From positions 1 to 64,000 of the forward strand of contig CANQKE010000005.1 in the NCBI GenBank assembly GCA_947624435.1: a stretch of 64,000 bases of DNA, in the 5' to 3' direction. The notes beneath the pieces were generated by a model. The model was not told the origin of the DNA. It did no database searches and worked only from the letters and a program-made list of their open reading frames with translations. Shown piece after piece: positions 16,938-27,170 of the stretch (position 1 is the stretch's first letter; each line of letters starts with the position of its first letter). The DNA comes from an uncultured Ruminiclostridium sp. (GTDB taxonomy: Bacteria; Bacillota; Clostridia; Oscillospirales; Ruminococcaceae). The position numbers and the translations under genes were made by a program.

Positions 16938-18074
16938 ATGATAAAGGATATAGTGCTGCTTGGCAGTACCGGTTCAATAGGAACTCAGACGCTTGACGTA
17001 TGTGAAAAGCACGGCATACGTCCGCTTGCGCTGTCCTGCGGAAAAAACGCAAAGCTTTTGGAACAGCAGGCAAGAAGATACCGTCCGGATACGGTATGTA
17101 TCGCGGACGAGTCGCTGTACGGCGGCTTAAAGCAAAGCCTGTCCGATACCGATATAAAGGTAACCGCCGGACGGGACGCATTGTGTGAGCTTGCCGAAAG
17201 GGAGTGCGACAGGGTAGTAAACGCGGTGGTAGGCTTTGCGGGGCTGTACCCCACCGTCGCGGCGCTTAAGGCGGGGAGGACGCTGGCTCTTGCCAACAAG
17301 GAAAGCTTAGTAGCGGGCGGCGAGCTGGTTACCGGACTTGCCCGCGAAAAAGGGAGAATAATCCCGATAGACAGCGAACATTCCGCTATATTTCAGTGCT
17401 TACAGGGCAGCGCCGGCAATAAGATAAAAAAGATACTGCTCACCGCGTCGGGAGGGCCGTTTTACGGATATACTTTTGAACAGCTTAAAACGGTCACCGT
17501 TGCCGACGCGCTTAAGCACCCGACCTGGGCTATGGGCAGAAAGATAACTATAGACAGCGCCACGCTGATGAATAAGGGACTGGAGCTTATCGAGGCGGTA
17601 CGGTTGTTTGACGTTACGGCCGACCGGGTAGAGGTGGTGGTACACCGCCAGAGCGTGCTGCATTCCGCGATAGAATACGAGGACGGCAGCGTAATAGGCC
17701 AGCTCGGCCCTGCGGATATGCGTATACCGATACAATACGCGCTGACTTATCCTGAGCGGTACGAGACACCCTCGGCGGGTCTGTCGCTGTTCGAGGTCGG
17801 AGCGCTGACCTTTAGCAGGGCGGACGAAAACGTGTTTATCTGCCTTGCCGCCGCAAAACGAGCGGTAACGTCAGGCGGCACCGCCTGCGCGGCGGTGAAC
17901 GGCGCTAACGAAGCGGCAGTATCGCTGTTTTTGGACGGGAAGATAAGCTTTGACAGCATAGGACGGCTGGTTATGGATACACTGGATAATGTAGGATACA
18001 GCGCCGAAACGACGCTTGACACGATAGAGCAGACAGACAAAGCGGCAAGGGAATATGTATTCGCCAACGCTTAA
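16938..18074 (+). CDS. dxr: 1-deoxy-D-xylulose 5-phosphate reductoisomerase
   Basis: DXR (IspC) forms MEP from DXP with NADPH and a divalent metal, the committed step of the MEP isoprenoid pathway. The ATG at 16938 (378 residues) starts MIKDIVLLGSTGSIGTQTLD, containing the NADPH loop. The active-site parts are ALANKESLVAGGELV, PIDSEHSAIFQCLQG with the metal-binding Asp/Glu, and TIDSATLMNKGLELIEA. It pairs with ispG two genes downstream, so two steps of the same pathway are co-transcribed. Confidence 0.97.
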   Translation: MIKDIVLLGSTGSIGTQTLDVCEKHGIRPLALSCGKNAKLLEQQARRYRPDTVCIADESLYGGLKQSLSDTDIKVTAGRDALCELAERECDRVVNAVVGFAGLYPTVAALKAGRTLALANKESLVAGGELVTGLAREKGRIIPIDSEHSAIFQCLQGSAGNKIKKILLTASGGPFYGYTFEQLKTVTVADALKHPTWAMGRKITIDSATLMNKGLELIEAVRLFDVTADRVEVVVHRQSVLHSAIEYEDGSVIGQLGPADMRIPIQYALTYPERYETPSAGLSLFEVGALTFSRADENVFICLAAAKRAVTSGGTACAAVNGANEAAVSLFLDGKISFDSIGRLVMDTLDNVGYSAETTLDTIEQTDKAAREYVFANA

Positions 18075-18092
18075 AGGTACGGAGGAAATAAT

Positions 18093-19340
18093 TTGAATTT
18101 TTTCGGCATACTGATAGGAATAGTAATCTTCTTTTTAATAATATTGATACATGAATTCGGACACTTTATCGTTGCAAAGCTGTGCAAAATGCGGGTGCAG
18201 GAATTTGCCATAGGCATGGGACCGCGCATACTGAAAAAGCAGGTGGGCGAAACTCTGTACTGCCTAAAGGCACTGCCTATAGGAGGCTCGGTACAGCTCG
18301 GCGAGGACGAGGAAAGCGACGACCCGCGCAGCTTTCGCAACCGTCCGGTCTGGATGAGAATGCTGGTTATAGCCGCCGGCGCGTTCATGAATTTTGTGCT
18401 GGGCTTTATTTTCTGCCTGATATATGTTTTGGCGTCGACGAATATCGCTACAAATACGGTAAACGGGTTTTACGACGGCTCGGTAAGCTCTTCTTTTTTG
18501 CAGCGCGGAGATATAATAAGGGAAATAAACGGCATGAGCATATTCACCACGACGGATATCTCGTTCCAGCTTTCCAATACCGTTTCAAGAGAGCAGGGCG
18601 CGCAGTATTACAGCTATGATTTTGTAGTGGAGCGCGACGGACAGCTGATAAGGCTTGACGATGTGCGCTTTGCCTCCCGCGCCTATGCGCAGATGTTAGC
18701 GGACTATAACGAACTTAAGTCCGGCAGCGAGGAATATTCCGGCTTTGCGGAGCTTATCACCGAATATTATAACGCGGAAAACGATACCTTCACCGACAGC
18801 TTCAACGCGCTTAAGGACGATCCGGACAACGCGGTGTTCTGCACGGCGGTGGAGCAGATGACCGAAAAATATAAGCAGGATTATCCCAAGGAGAAGAACA
18901 GCCTGTTTTTGGACTTTTACGTCAGACCGGCCGAGAAGAATATAGGCACGGTGCTTTCGGCGACCTGCGCGACGTTCGTTTCCGACGCGCGGCTTATCTG
19001 GATATCGCTGCTGAATCTATTGAGCGGCACCTACGGACTTAACGAATTGTCCGGCCCTATCGGCGTGGTGCAGAGCGTCGGCACGGTGGCGGCTATCGGC
19101 TTTGATTCGCTTATGCTGCTGGCGGCTCTTATCGCGATAAACGTCGGGATAGTGAATTTGCTGCCTATCCCCGCCATGGACGGCGCAAGGCTGGTATTTT
19201 TGATAATAGAGGCTATCCGCAGAAAGCCCATCAAGGCGGAGCATGAGGGCATGGTGCATTTCGTCGGGATAATGGCGCTTATGGTGCTTATGCTGGTGGT
19301 GACGATAAACGACATCATCAGGATATTCAGCGGAGGGTAA
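18093..19340 (+). CDS. rseP: RIP metalloprotease RseP (site-2 protease)
   Basis: This membrane-embedded zinc protease cleaves transmembrane anti-sigma factors and leftover signal peptides. In 415 residues the metal site HEFGH lies in ILIHEFGHFIVAKLC near the N-terminus, a PDZ domain occupies the middle, and the third zinc ligand is in NLLPIPAMDGARLVF towards the end. The start is TTG at 18093 behind GGAGGAAATAAT. It is embedded between dxr and ispG, as in many Firmicutes. Confidence 0.95.
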   Translation: MNFFGILIGIVIFFLIILIHEFGHFIVAKLCKMRVQEFAIGMGPRILKKQVGETLYCLKALPIGGSVQLGEDEESDDPRSFRNRPVWMRMLVIAAGAFMNFVLGFIFCLIYVLASTNIATNTVNGFYDGSVSSSFLQRGDIIREINGMSIFTTTDISFQLSNTVSREQGAQYYSYDFVVERDGQLIRLDDVRFASRAYAQMLADYNELKSGSEEYSGFAELITEYYNAENDTFTDSFNALKDDPDNAVFCTAVEQMTEKYKQDYPKEKNSLFLDFYVRPAEKNIGTVLSATCATFVSDARLIWISLLNLLSGTYGLNELSGPIGVVQSVGTVAAIGFDSLMLLAALIAINVGIVNLLPIPAMDGARLVFLIIEAIRRKPIKAEHEGMVHFVGIMALMVLMLVVTINDIIRIFSGG

Positions 19341-19343
19341 GCT

Positions 19344-20378
19344 ATGAGCGAAAAGAAAGTAAAGCTGGGCGAATTGACGCTCGGCGGAGGGAAAATATAT
19401 ATCCAATCCATGCTGAACGTCCCCGCGCAGGATATAGAGGAAAGCGTAAAGCAGGCGGTAAGGCTGGAAAACGCGGGCTGCGAGATAATACGAGCCGCCG
19501 TTCCCACCCCCGCAGACGCAAAGCTGATATACGCGCTTAAAAACAGCGTAAGTATACCGGTAGTCGCAGATATACATTTTGACTATAAAGCCGCGCTGGA
19601 GGCCGTCGCGGCGGGCGCGGACAAAATACGGATAAATCCCGGCAACATAGGTCAAAGCGATAAGGTAAAAGCGGTCGCCGACGCATGCAGGAGCAAAAAT
19701 ATCCCGATACGGATAGGGGTAAACAGCGGCTCGGTGGAAAAGGAGCTTTTGGCAAAGTACGGCGGCCCTACGCCGCAGGCGATGTGCGAGAGCATAGAAA
19801 GGCATATCCGGCTGCTGAACGGGTTTGATTTTGATGATATAGTGCTTTCTGTGAAATCCTCCGACGTAAGGCTGACTATCGAAAGCTGCCGCATGCTGCA
19901 TGAGCGCTTTCCGTATCCGCTGCACCTAGGCGTGACCGAGGCTGGTACAAAGCGTATGGGGATAATAAAATCGGCAATAGGCATAGGCTCGCTGCTTTGC
20001 GACGGTATAGGCGATACGATACGGGTATCTCTTACGGCCGATCCGGAGGAGGAAATATATGCCGCCAAAGATATTATCAAAGCGGTAGGACTCGGCGGCG
20101 GGATAGAGATAATTTCCTGTCCGACCTGCGGAAGAACGCAGATAGACCTTATCGCGCTTGCCGACGAGGTGGAACGCCGCACACGCGGGATAAAGAAGGA
20201 TCTTAAGATAGCGGTGATGGGCTGCGCCGTAAACGGTCCGGGAGAGGCAAGCTGCGCCGACGTCGGCATCGCCGGAGGAAAAGGCGAGGGCATACTGTTT
20301 CTTAAAGGAAAGATAATAAAAAAACTGCCCGAAGCTCAGTTAGTGGACGCGCTTATTGCCGAAATAGAGAAGCTGTGA
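19344..20378 (+). CDS. ispG: 4-hydroxy-3-methylbut-2-enyl diphosphate synthase (flavodoxin)
   Basis: IspG/GcpE uses a [4Fe-4S] cluster to turn MEcPP into HMBPP, the sixth MEP-pathway step. The 344-residue length is normal for Firmicutes. The cluster ligands are in SCPTCGRTQIDL (two Cys) and GCAVNGPGEA (third Cys), with the conserved Glu of the latter motif completing the site. The TIM-barrel half shows PVVADIHFDYKAALEA and KIRINPGNIG. It begins three bases after rseP. Confidence 0.97.
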   Translation: MSEKKVKLGELTLGGGKIYIQSMLNVPAQDIEESVKQAVRLENAGCEIIRAAVPTPADAKLIYALKNSVSIPVVADIHFDYKAALEAVAAGADKIRINPGNIGQSDKVKAVADACRSKNIPIRIGVNSGSVEKELLAKYGGPTPQAMCESIERHIRLLNGFDFDDIVLSVKSSDVRLTIESCRMLHERFPYPLHLGVTEAGTKRMGIIKSAIGIGSLLCDGIGDTIRVSLTADPEEEIYAAKDIIKAVGLGGGIEIISCPTCGRTQIDLIALADEVERRTRGIKKDLKIAVMGCAVNGPGEASCADVGIAGGKGEGILFLKGKIIKKLPEAQLVDALIAEIEKL

Positions 20379-20409
20379 GTTTTATCATAAAGAAAAGGAT
20401 CGAGGAAAA

Positions 20410-23400
20410 ATGGCTGTATTAAAAGAGCTGCTGAAAGAAGTTGACCTGCCGGAAAGCGTCGGCGGGGGAGACCTGCTTTCAATACTCTGTGACGAGAGCG
20501 ACAAAAGCATGATACTCCAACTGGAGAGCGACCGGCTTATCCCGTATGGCGAGCTTTTCAACGCGGGCAAAGCTATAAAGGAATATCTCGGCGTGCCGTC
20601 GGTGCGGATATATCCGAAATACGACAGCGAGCTTTTCACCAAAGAGTACCTGTATGATATATTTGAGATAATGAAGTCTCAGTTCGGCGTGATAAACGGA
20701 TATATGGACGACGCTCAGATAAACGACGACGGCGATACCTTTGAGGTGACGCTGACCCACGGAGGGTATGATCTGCTGATAAGTCAGCGCATTGACCGCG
20801 AGATAGAAAAATTCGTCAAGGGCGTGTTCTCAAAAAAGATAAGCGTCAGTTTTATCGGCGGTGGATCGGTAAACGCCACGGAGCTTGAAAACAGATATTA
20901 TGAGGAAATATCCTCTCTGCCTATGCCGGATTTTGAGGCGATAGCTCAGGCGGAAAAGCAGCGCAGCGAGCAGTCCGGCGGCGGCTATTTAAGAAAGAGC
21001 CGTCCCCTGCCGTATAAAAAGCCTAAGGACGGCGAGTTCACGTTCCAATCGGACAAGCTGGAAAAGAATTACAGTCTGTATCTCGGTGACAATATCGACC
21101 GTATGCCTATGAGCATATCCTCGCTTGATACCGAGGCGGAGGACGTTACTTTATGGGGCTTTCTTACCGACGTTGAGCGCAAGGACACCAGACAGGGCGT
21201 ATATACGATAATCATGGGCAGACTGTGCGACGATACCGGCAGCACGGATTTTAAGCTGTTTGCCCAGACGGAAAATCTTGAGCTTTACGATTTTCTTGAC
21301 GAGGGCGAAGCCTTCATTATGAGCGGCAGCTATAAAAAGGACAAGTTCACCGGAAGACTGTGCCTTACTCCCGACTGTATAGCGGCGATAAAGGTAAAAC
21401 AGGGCGTGACCGGAAAAGCCGACTCAGACCGTTCACAGTACGGCTCTATGTCCGCGTCGAGGGCTAATGTACTTTCCTCGCCGGAGAAGATGAAGCTGAT
21501 GTTCGAGTCCGACCTGTTTGAAAACGAGGCGGAGCTTGTGATGGGCAAGGCGGTAAACGATCCGCCGATACCGATGGAATCGGTGATGAGCGAGCTTGAC
21601 GACCTTACCGTCTGGGGCAAGATATTCAAGGTGGATAAAAAGGAGACCAAAAGCGGAAAATCCACGATAATCACCGCCGCGTTCAGCGACCGTACCTCCT
21701 CGATGGTATTAAAGCTGTTTGTAAATAACAATAAGCTGGACAGCTATTCGTTCTTGAAAGAGGGGAACTGTATACTCGTAAACGGAAGCTACAAGGCAGA
21801 TGATTTTCTTCATTACAATGTTCTTAATCCCATGTCGGTAATGCTGGTATATGTAAAGGAAAAGACGGACGACGCGCCTGAGACCCGTGTTGAGCTGCAT
21901 TTACATACCAATATGTCGGATATGGACGCTATAACTCCCGCCGAAACGTTGATAAAACAAGCGTACAAATGGGGGCATAAGGCGGTAGCTATAACCGACC
22001 ACGGCAACGCGCAGGCATATCCCGAGGCGATGAACACCGTCGAGGCGATAAATAAGACCGACCCGGATTTCAAGGTAATATACGGTATGGAGGCGTATTT
22101 CGTCAACGACGGCACGGCTGTAGTAGACGGCTGCGACGGCTGCCTTATCGACGGGGATACGGTAGTATTCGATATCGAAACCACCGGTCTGCATCCCGCT
22201 AATGAGAGGATAACCGAGATAGGCGCGGTAAAGCTTAGAAACATGGAGATAGTGGACAGCTTTTCCACCTTTGTAGACCCGATGATGCCTATCCCGTCAA
22301 GGATAACCGAGCTTACCGGTATCACCGACGATATGGTAAAGGGAGCGCCCAAAGAGGACGAGGCGGTAAAGCGCTTTAAGGAGTTTTGCGGGGACAATGT
22401 GGTTATCGCGCATAACGCAAATTTTGACGTATCGTTTATAAGATCCGCGGCAAAGCGCTGCGGCATGACCTTTGACAATCCCGTCGCCGACACTCTTGCG
22501 ATAGCTAAGGCGGCGCTTACCGGACTTAAAAATTATAAGCTGGACACTATAGCGAAATATTACAAGCTGGGAGATTTTGACCATCACCGCGCGGTAGCGG
22601 ACGCCGAAATGCTGTGCGAGATATATAAGCATATAGTCGCTGACGTAAGGAAGAAAAGGGAGATAAAGTACATAAGCGAATTTAACGAGGCGTTCGGCAA
22701 GGCGGACCCGAAAAAGCTGCCGACCTATCATCAGATATTGCTGGTGAAGAATAAGACCGGTCTTAAAAACCTCTACCGGCTTATCTCCGCGTCAAACCTT
22801 GACTATTTTTACAAAAAGCCGCGTATACCGAGATCGTTGCTTACTCAGTACCGCGAGGGATTGCTGGTAGGAAGCGCGTGCGAGGCGGGCGAGCTGTACC
22901 GCGCTTTACTGGGCGGAGCGTCCGACGAAAAGCTGGAGGAAATAGCGTCGTTTTACGATTATCTTGAGATACAGCCTATCGGAAACAACAGATTTTATGT
23001 AAGAAACGGCACTGTAGAAAGCGAAGAGGAGCTTAAAAACAACAATCGCAAAATAGTTGCTCTTGGTGAAAAGCTCGGTAAACCCGTGGTAGCTACCTGC
23101 GACGTGCATTTCAAAGACCCGCAGGACAGCGTTTTCCGTGAGATACTCCAGACGGCGCAGGGATATAATGACGCGTCACAGCAAGCGCCGTTGTATTTCC
23201 GCACTACCGAGGAAATGCTGAAAGAATTTGAATATCTCGGCGAGGAAAAAGCCTACGAGGTAGTGGTGACGAATACCCGCCTTATCGCCGACAGCATAGA
23301 GAAAGTACGTCCTATACCCAAGGGGACTTTCCCTCCGCACATGGAGGGCGCCGATGATGAGCTTCAGCGTCTGTGCTGGGATCGTGCCCATGCGTGGTAC

Positions 23401-25206
23401 GGCGACAAGCTGCCGGAGGTAGTGGAGAGCAGGCTTAAAAAGGAGCTTGACTCTATTATAAAGCACGGCTTCGGCGTACTGTATATGATAGCGCAAAAGC
23501 TGGTGGCGTTCAGCGAGAAGAACGGCTATCTGGTAGGTTCGAGAGGCTCGGTCGGCTCATCGGTAGTAGCTATCATGTCCGGTATCTCGGAGGTAAATCC
23601 TTTGCCGCCGCATTATCGCTGTCCGAAATGCCGCCACAATGAATTTATCACCGACGGAAGCTGCGCCAACGGCTTTGACCTGCCGCAGAAAAATTGTCCG
23701 GAATGCGGCACCGATATGATAAGAGACGGCCATGATATCCCGTTTGAAACGTTTTTGGGCTTTGACGGGGATAAATCTCCCGATATCGACCTTAATTTTT
23801 CGGGCGAGGTACAGGCAAAGGTACACCGCTACACTGAGGACTTGTTCGGTAAGGATCATGTGTTCAAGGCGGGAACTATCTCGGCGGTGCAGGATAAATC
23901 CGCGATAGCCTTTGTCAAAAAGTGGCTGGAGCAGCGCGGCATGACCGCACCGCAGGCGGAGATAGAACGGCTTGCCGCGGGCTGCGTAGGCGTAAAGCGC
24001 ACCACCTCTCAGCACCCCGGCGGAATGGTGGTAGTGCCGAGCGATTACGACGTTTACGACTTCACCGCGGTACAGCACCCGGCCGATAAGACCGAAAGCG
24101 ACATGATAACAACGCACTTTGACTTCCACGCGCTGCATGACACTATCTTAAAGCTGGATGAGCTGGGACACGATGTTCCGACGCTGTACAAGCATCTTGA
24201 AGATATGACGGGGATAAAGATAGCCGACGTCCCCACCTCCGACCCTAAGGTGATGGAGCTGTTCACCTCGCCGGAGCCTTTGGGCATAACCGCCGAGGAA
24301 TTGGGCGTATCCAGCGGAACGTACGGTATACCGGAATTCGGCACACCGTTTACCTTGCAAATGCTCAAAGACGCGCAGCCGAAAAAGTTTTCCGACCTGC
24401 TCCAGATATCCGGTCTGTCGCACGGTACCGACGTATGGCTCGGCAACGCGCAGGAGCTTATTACCAGCGGTATCTGCACTATATCCGAGGTAATAGGCTG
24501 CCGTGACGATATCATGGTATACCTTATGCAAAAGGGCTTAAAGCCGAAAATGGCTTTCGATATAATGGAGCTCACCCGTAAAGGTAAGGCTAAAAAAGCG
24601 TTCAACGACGAGATATATCAGGCGTTCAAGGATAACAACGTCCCTGACTGGTACGTCGAGAGCTGTAAGAAAATAAAGTACATGTTCCCTAAGGCGCATG
24701 CGGCGGCATACGTCACCGGAGCGGTAAAGCTGGCATGGTTCAAGGTCTATTACCCGTCGGAATTTTACTCCGCCGTGCTGACTAAATACACCGAGTTTAT
24801 CGACGTTCCTACCGTTTTGGGCGGGAAAGACAGCGTCCGCCGGAAGATACAGCTTATCCAGTCCACACCGGACGCGAGCGCTAAGGACAAAAATATGCTG
24901 GACGCTTTGCAGCTCATCTATGAGATGAATCTGCGCGGGATAAGCTTCCTGCCGGTGGATTATAAAAAATCTGCCGCGACCACATACGTAATAGAAAATA
25001 AAGACTTACGACTGCCGTTTTTGGCGGTGGAGGGCTGCGGAGAAAACGCCGCGGAAAAGATAAAGGCGGTGCTGGACGAGGGCGACTATATCTGCGTTGA
25101 GGATATACAGATACAGTCCGGCGTAAATTCTACCGTTATACAAAAGCTGGCGGATATGAACGTGTTCGGCGACCTGCCGCAGTCGGCGCAGATGTCGTTG
25201 TTCTGA
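20410..25206 (+). CDS. polC: DNA polymerase III PolC-type alpha subunit, with two OB domains
   Basis: PolC is the essential leading-strand replicase of low-GC Gram-positives. Order seen: N-terminal domains (about 1-235), OB fold 1 (about 244-327), OB fold 2 (about 397-481), PHP domain beginning ETRVELHLHTNMSDMDAI (about 490), DEDD proofreading exonuclease VVFDIETTGLHP (about 585-745) inserted in PHP, then palm and fingers with LVGSRGSVGSSVVA, a Cys4 zinc motif (YRCPKC to CPECG, about 1070-1099) and the catalytic PDIDLNFSGE. At 1598 residues it is some 150 longer than the usual PolC of about 1440, and the second OB-like domain accounts for the excess. It follows ispG by 31 bp. Confidence 0.97.
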   Translation: MAVLKELLKEVDLPESVGGGDLLSILCDESDKSMILQLESDRLIPYGELFNAGKAIKEYLGVPSVRIYPKYDSELFTKEYLYDIFEIMKSQFGVINGYMDDAQINDDGDTFEVTLTHGGYDLLISQRIDREIEKFVKGVFSKKISVSFIGGGSVNATELENRYYEEISSLPMPDFEAIAQAEKQRSEQSGGGYLRKSRPLPYKKPKDGEFTFQSDKLEKNYSLYLGDNIDRMPMSISSLDTEAEDVTLWGFLTDVERKDTRQGVYTIIMGRLCDDTGSTDFKLFAQTENLELYDFLDEGEAFIMSGSYKKDKFTGRLCLTPDCIAAIKVKQGVTGKADSDRSQYGSMSASRANVLSSPEKMKLMFESDLFENEAELVMGKAVNDPPIPMESVMSELDDLTVWGKIFKVDKKETKSGKSTIITAAFSDRTSSMVLKLFVNNNKLDSYSFLKEGNCILVNGSYKADDFLHYNVLNPMSVMLVYVKEKTDDAPETRVELHLHTNMSDMDAITPAETLIKQAYKWGHKAVAITDHGNAQAYPEAMNTVEAINKTDPDFKVIYGMEAYFVNDGTAVVDGCDGCLIDGDTVVFDIETTGLHPANERITEIGAVKLRNMEIVDSFSTFVDPMMPIPSRITELTGITDDMVKGAPKEDEAVKRFKEFCGDNVVIAHNANFDVSFIRSAAKRCGMTFDNPVADTLAIAKAALTGLKNYKLDTIAKYYKLGDFDHHRAVADAEMLCEIYKHIVADVRKKREIKYISEFNEAFGKADPKKLPTYHQILLVKNKTGLKNLYRLISASNLDYFYKKPRIPRSLLTQYREGLLVGSACEAGELYRALLGGASDEKLEEIASFYDYLEIQPIGNNRFYVRNGTVESEEELKNNNRKIVALGEKLGKPVVATCDVHFKDPQDSVFREILQTAQGYNDASQQAPLYFRTTEEMLKEFEYLGEEKAYEVVVTNTRLIADSIEKVRPIPKGTFPPHMEGADDELQRLCWDRAHAWYGDKLPEVVESRLKKELDSIIKHGFGVLYMIAQKLVAFSEKNGYLVGSRGSVGSSVVAIMSGISEVNPLPPHYRCPKCRHNEFITDGSCANGFDLPQKNCPECGTDMIRDGHDIPFETFLGFDGDKSPDIDLNFSGEVQAKVHRYTEDLFGKDHVFKAGTISAVQDKSAIAFVKKWLEQRGMTAPQAEIERLAAGCVGVKRTTSQHPGGMVVVPSDYDVYDFTAVQHPADKTESDMITTHFDFHALHDTILKLDELGHDVPTLYKHLEDMTGIKIADVPTSDPKVMELFTSPEPLGITAEELGVSSGTYGIPEFGTPFTLQMLKDAQPKKFSDLLQISGLSHGTDVWLGNAQELITSGICTISEVIGCRDDIMVYLMQKGLKPKMAFDIMELTRKGKAKKAFNDEIYQAFKDNNVPDWYVESCKKIKYMFPKAHAAAYVTGAVKLAWFKVYYPSEFYSAVLTKYTEFIDVPTVLGGKDSVRRKIQLIQSTPDASAKDKNMLDALQLIYEMNLRGISFLPVDYKKSAATTYVIENKDLRLPFLAVEGCGENAAEKIKAVLDEGDYICVEDIQIQSGVNSTVIQKLADMNVFGDLPQSAQMSLF

Positions 25207-25231
25207 TAAGCAAATTTTTCAAAAAAAGTGC

Positions 25232-25260
25232 TTGACAAGGCTTTGATAATATGATAGAAT
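25232..25260 (+). promoter_or_regulatory. Sigma-A promoter of the histidine operon
   Basis: TTGACA (25232-25237), 17-bp spacer, TAGAAT (25255-25260). The leader to hisZ (about 75 nt) is too short for a T-box; it holds a 7-bp direct repeat GGTAGCA at 25285 and 25293. Confidence 0.8.
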
Positions 25261-25343
25261 ATTAAAGTATTATTACGTTATCATGGTAGCACGGTAGCAT
25301 ATTAGCTCGCTAAAGTGACAAGCGTATAAAAAGGACAGAAATT

Positions 25344-26510
25344 ATGAAAAGCTATGATCTTATAACCCCGGAGGGAACGCGCGATCTGCTGTATGAGGAG
25401 TGCATTGCCCGCCGAAACGCGGAGGAAACGCTGCGCGGTATATTCTTAGCGCACGGCTACAGCGAGGTCATCACTCCGGCGCTGGAGTTTTACGACGTAT
25501 TCAATAACAAGACCCGCAATATCCGTCAGGAATCTATGTACAAGCTGACCGACGAAAAGGGCAGGCTTATGGCGCTGCGCCCGGACAGCACCTTGCCGAT
25601 AGCGCGGATAGCCGCCACAAGGCTCAAGGGCTGCGCGCTGCCGCTGAAATTGTTTTACACTCAGAACATATACCGTTCCAACCCGAAAATGTCCGGCCGC
25701 GACGATGAGATAACCCAAAGCGGTATCGAGATAATCGGGGGAGAACGCCGCCGCTCCGATCTAGAGGCGCTGTGCCTTGCGGCGCAGGCTTTGGATATGT
25801 TCGACAGCAGCGAGGTAAGGCTGGAGATAGGCGACAACGGATTTTATAAATTCCTGATAAAGCAGCTACAGATAGAGGACGACGAGGCGATAAGGGTACT
25901 TATAAAAAACAAGAACACTCCGGAGCTTAAGGTGCTGCTTGAAGAGTATTCCGGCGGTGAAAAAGAGCCCGCCGCCAAAATGCTTTTAGGACTTCCTGCA
26001 TTGTTCGGCGCGGGAGAGGTGTTCGATAAGGCGGAGGAGTTGTTTGCTTTCCCCGAGCTTAAAGAACGGCTCGCCGGATTAAAGCAGACCTACGACGCGC
26101 TATGCGAGCTTGAAAAGGGCGAGCGGATAACGGTCGATCTGGGACTTGTAAATAAGGCGGACTACTACACCGGAATAATTTTCAGAGGATATATTGAGGA
26201 ATACGGTCAGGCGGTGATTTCCGGCGGAAGATATGATACGCTCATCGGCAGCTTCGGAGGGGAGGAATTGCCGGCGGTAGGCTTTGCCGCGAATATAAAC
26301 GCCATTGCCGCCGCGCAAAGCAACAGGGTTGCGGTCAAAAAGCCGGACGTGCTGGTTTATGCAAAGGACGGACGTCTTACGGACGGTATAAGGCGCTGCC
26401 GCGAGCTTGCCAAAAGCGGCGTTACGGCGGAGTTTTTCGACGGAGAGGATATAAACGCCGCCGGGCAATACGCAAAGGAACGCGGAATACCCCGTATAGA
26501 AACGGTATGA
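25344..26510 (+). CDS. hisZ: ATP phosphoribosyltransferase regulatory subunit
   Basis: HisZ is a catalytically dead histidyl-tRNA synthetase-like protein that joins short-form HisG in an octamer and gives histidine feedback control. Its 388 residues start with the class II synthetase layout ITPEGTRDLLYEECIARRN, with motif-2-like LPLKLFYTQNIYRS and the C-terminal GRYDTLIGSFGGEELPAVGFA. It heads the operon, 15 bp ahead of hisG. The tRNA-binding domain of HisS is missing, which fits HisZ. Confidence 0.95.
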   Translation: MKSYDLITPEGTRDLLYEECIARRNAEETLRGIFLAHGYSEVITPALEFYDVFNNKTRNIRQESMYKLTDEKGRLMALRPDSTLPIARIAATRLKGCALPLKLFYTQNIYRSNPKMSGRDDEITQSGIEIIGGERRRSDLEALCLAAQALDMFDSSEVRLEIGDNGFYKFLIKQLQIEDDEAIRVLIKNKNTPELKVLLEEYSGGEKEPAAKMLLGLPALFGAGEVFDKAEELFAFPELKERLAGLKQTYDALCELEKGERITVDLGLVNKADYYTGIIFRGYIEEYGQAVISGGRYDTLIGSFGGEELPAVGFAANINAIAAAQSNRVAVKKPDVLVYAKDGRLTDGIRRCRELAKSGVTAEFFDGEDINAAGQYAKERGIPRIETV

Positions 26511-26525
26511 AAGAGTTGAAAGAAC

Positions 26526-27167
26526 ATGAAGGACAGTAAGAAAATAAGGATAGCTCTAACTAAGGGCAGACTTGAAAAGGACACGGTAGGCCTGTTTGAA
26601 AAGGCGGGCTACGACGTTGAACAGCTTAAAAACAAAGGCAGACGGCTGATACTGAGTATACCCGGCACTGATATAGAGGTAGTGCTTGCCAAGGCGGCGG
26701 ACGTTATTACATACGTTGAACATGGGGTATGCGATATGGGCGTGGTCGGCAAGGACACGATAGACGAGCATTCCGGCAGCTTTTTCGAGGTGTGCGACCT
26801 CGGCTTTGGCAGGTGCAGATTTGCCTTAGCGGGGAAAAAGGGAGAAAATTTTTACGAGGGTATCGGCGTAAAGACGATAGCCACCAAATACCCCAACGTC
26901 ACCCGCAGATTTTTTGAATCCAAAGGAATGGACGTCGATATAGTAAAAATAGAAGGCTCGGTAGAGCTTGCCCCGCTGCTGGGACTTTCCCACGGGATAG
27001 TGGATATAGTCGAGACCGGTACTACTCTTAAGGAGAACGGACTGGAGGTATACGAGGACGTATCTTTCATATCGGCGCGTGTGATAGTAAATCCGGTAAG
27101 CATGAAATTAAAAAAGGCGGCTATTGAAAAGCTGGTAGAAAAAATGGAACATTATAAGGGAGAATAA
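26526..27167 (+). CDS. hisG: ATP phosphoribosyltransferase catalytic subunit (short form)
   Basis: HisG condenses ATP and PRPP, the first step of histidine synthesis. At 213 residues it is the short form without the C-terminal regulatory domain and so needs HisZ, which is upstream. Landmarks are RIALTKGRLEKDTVGLFEKAG and the PRPP-binding GIVDIVETGTTLKENGLE. Spacing to hisD is 3 bp. Confidence 0.97.
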   Translation: MKDSKKIRIALTKGRLEKDTVGLFEKAGYDVEQLKNKGRRLILSIPGTDIEVVLAKAADVITYVEHGVCDMGVVGKDTIDEHSGSFFEVCDLGFGRCRFALAGKKGENFYEGIGVKTIATKYPNVTRRFFESKGMDVDIVKIEGSVELAPLLGLSHGIVDIVETGTTLKENGLEVYEDVSFISARVIVNPVSMKLKKAAIEKLVEKMEHYKGE

Positions 27168-27170
27168 GGC

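Noticed and set aside
25261..25343. Possible histidine T-box or riboswitch ahead of hisZ
   Set aside because: The leader is too short and has no T-box core, specifier loop or terminator/antiterminator pair; only a 7-bp direct repeat is present.
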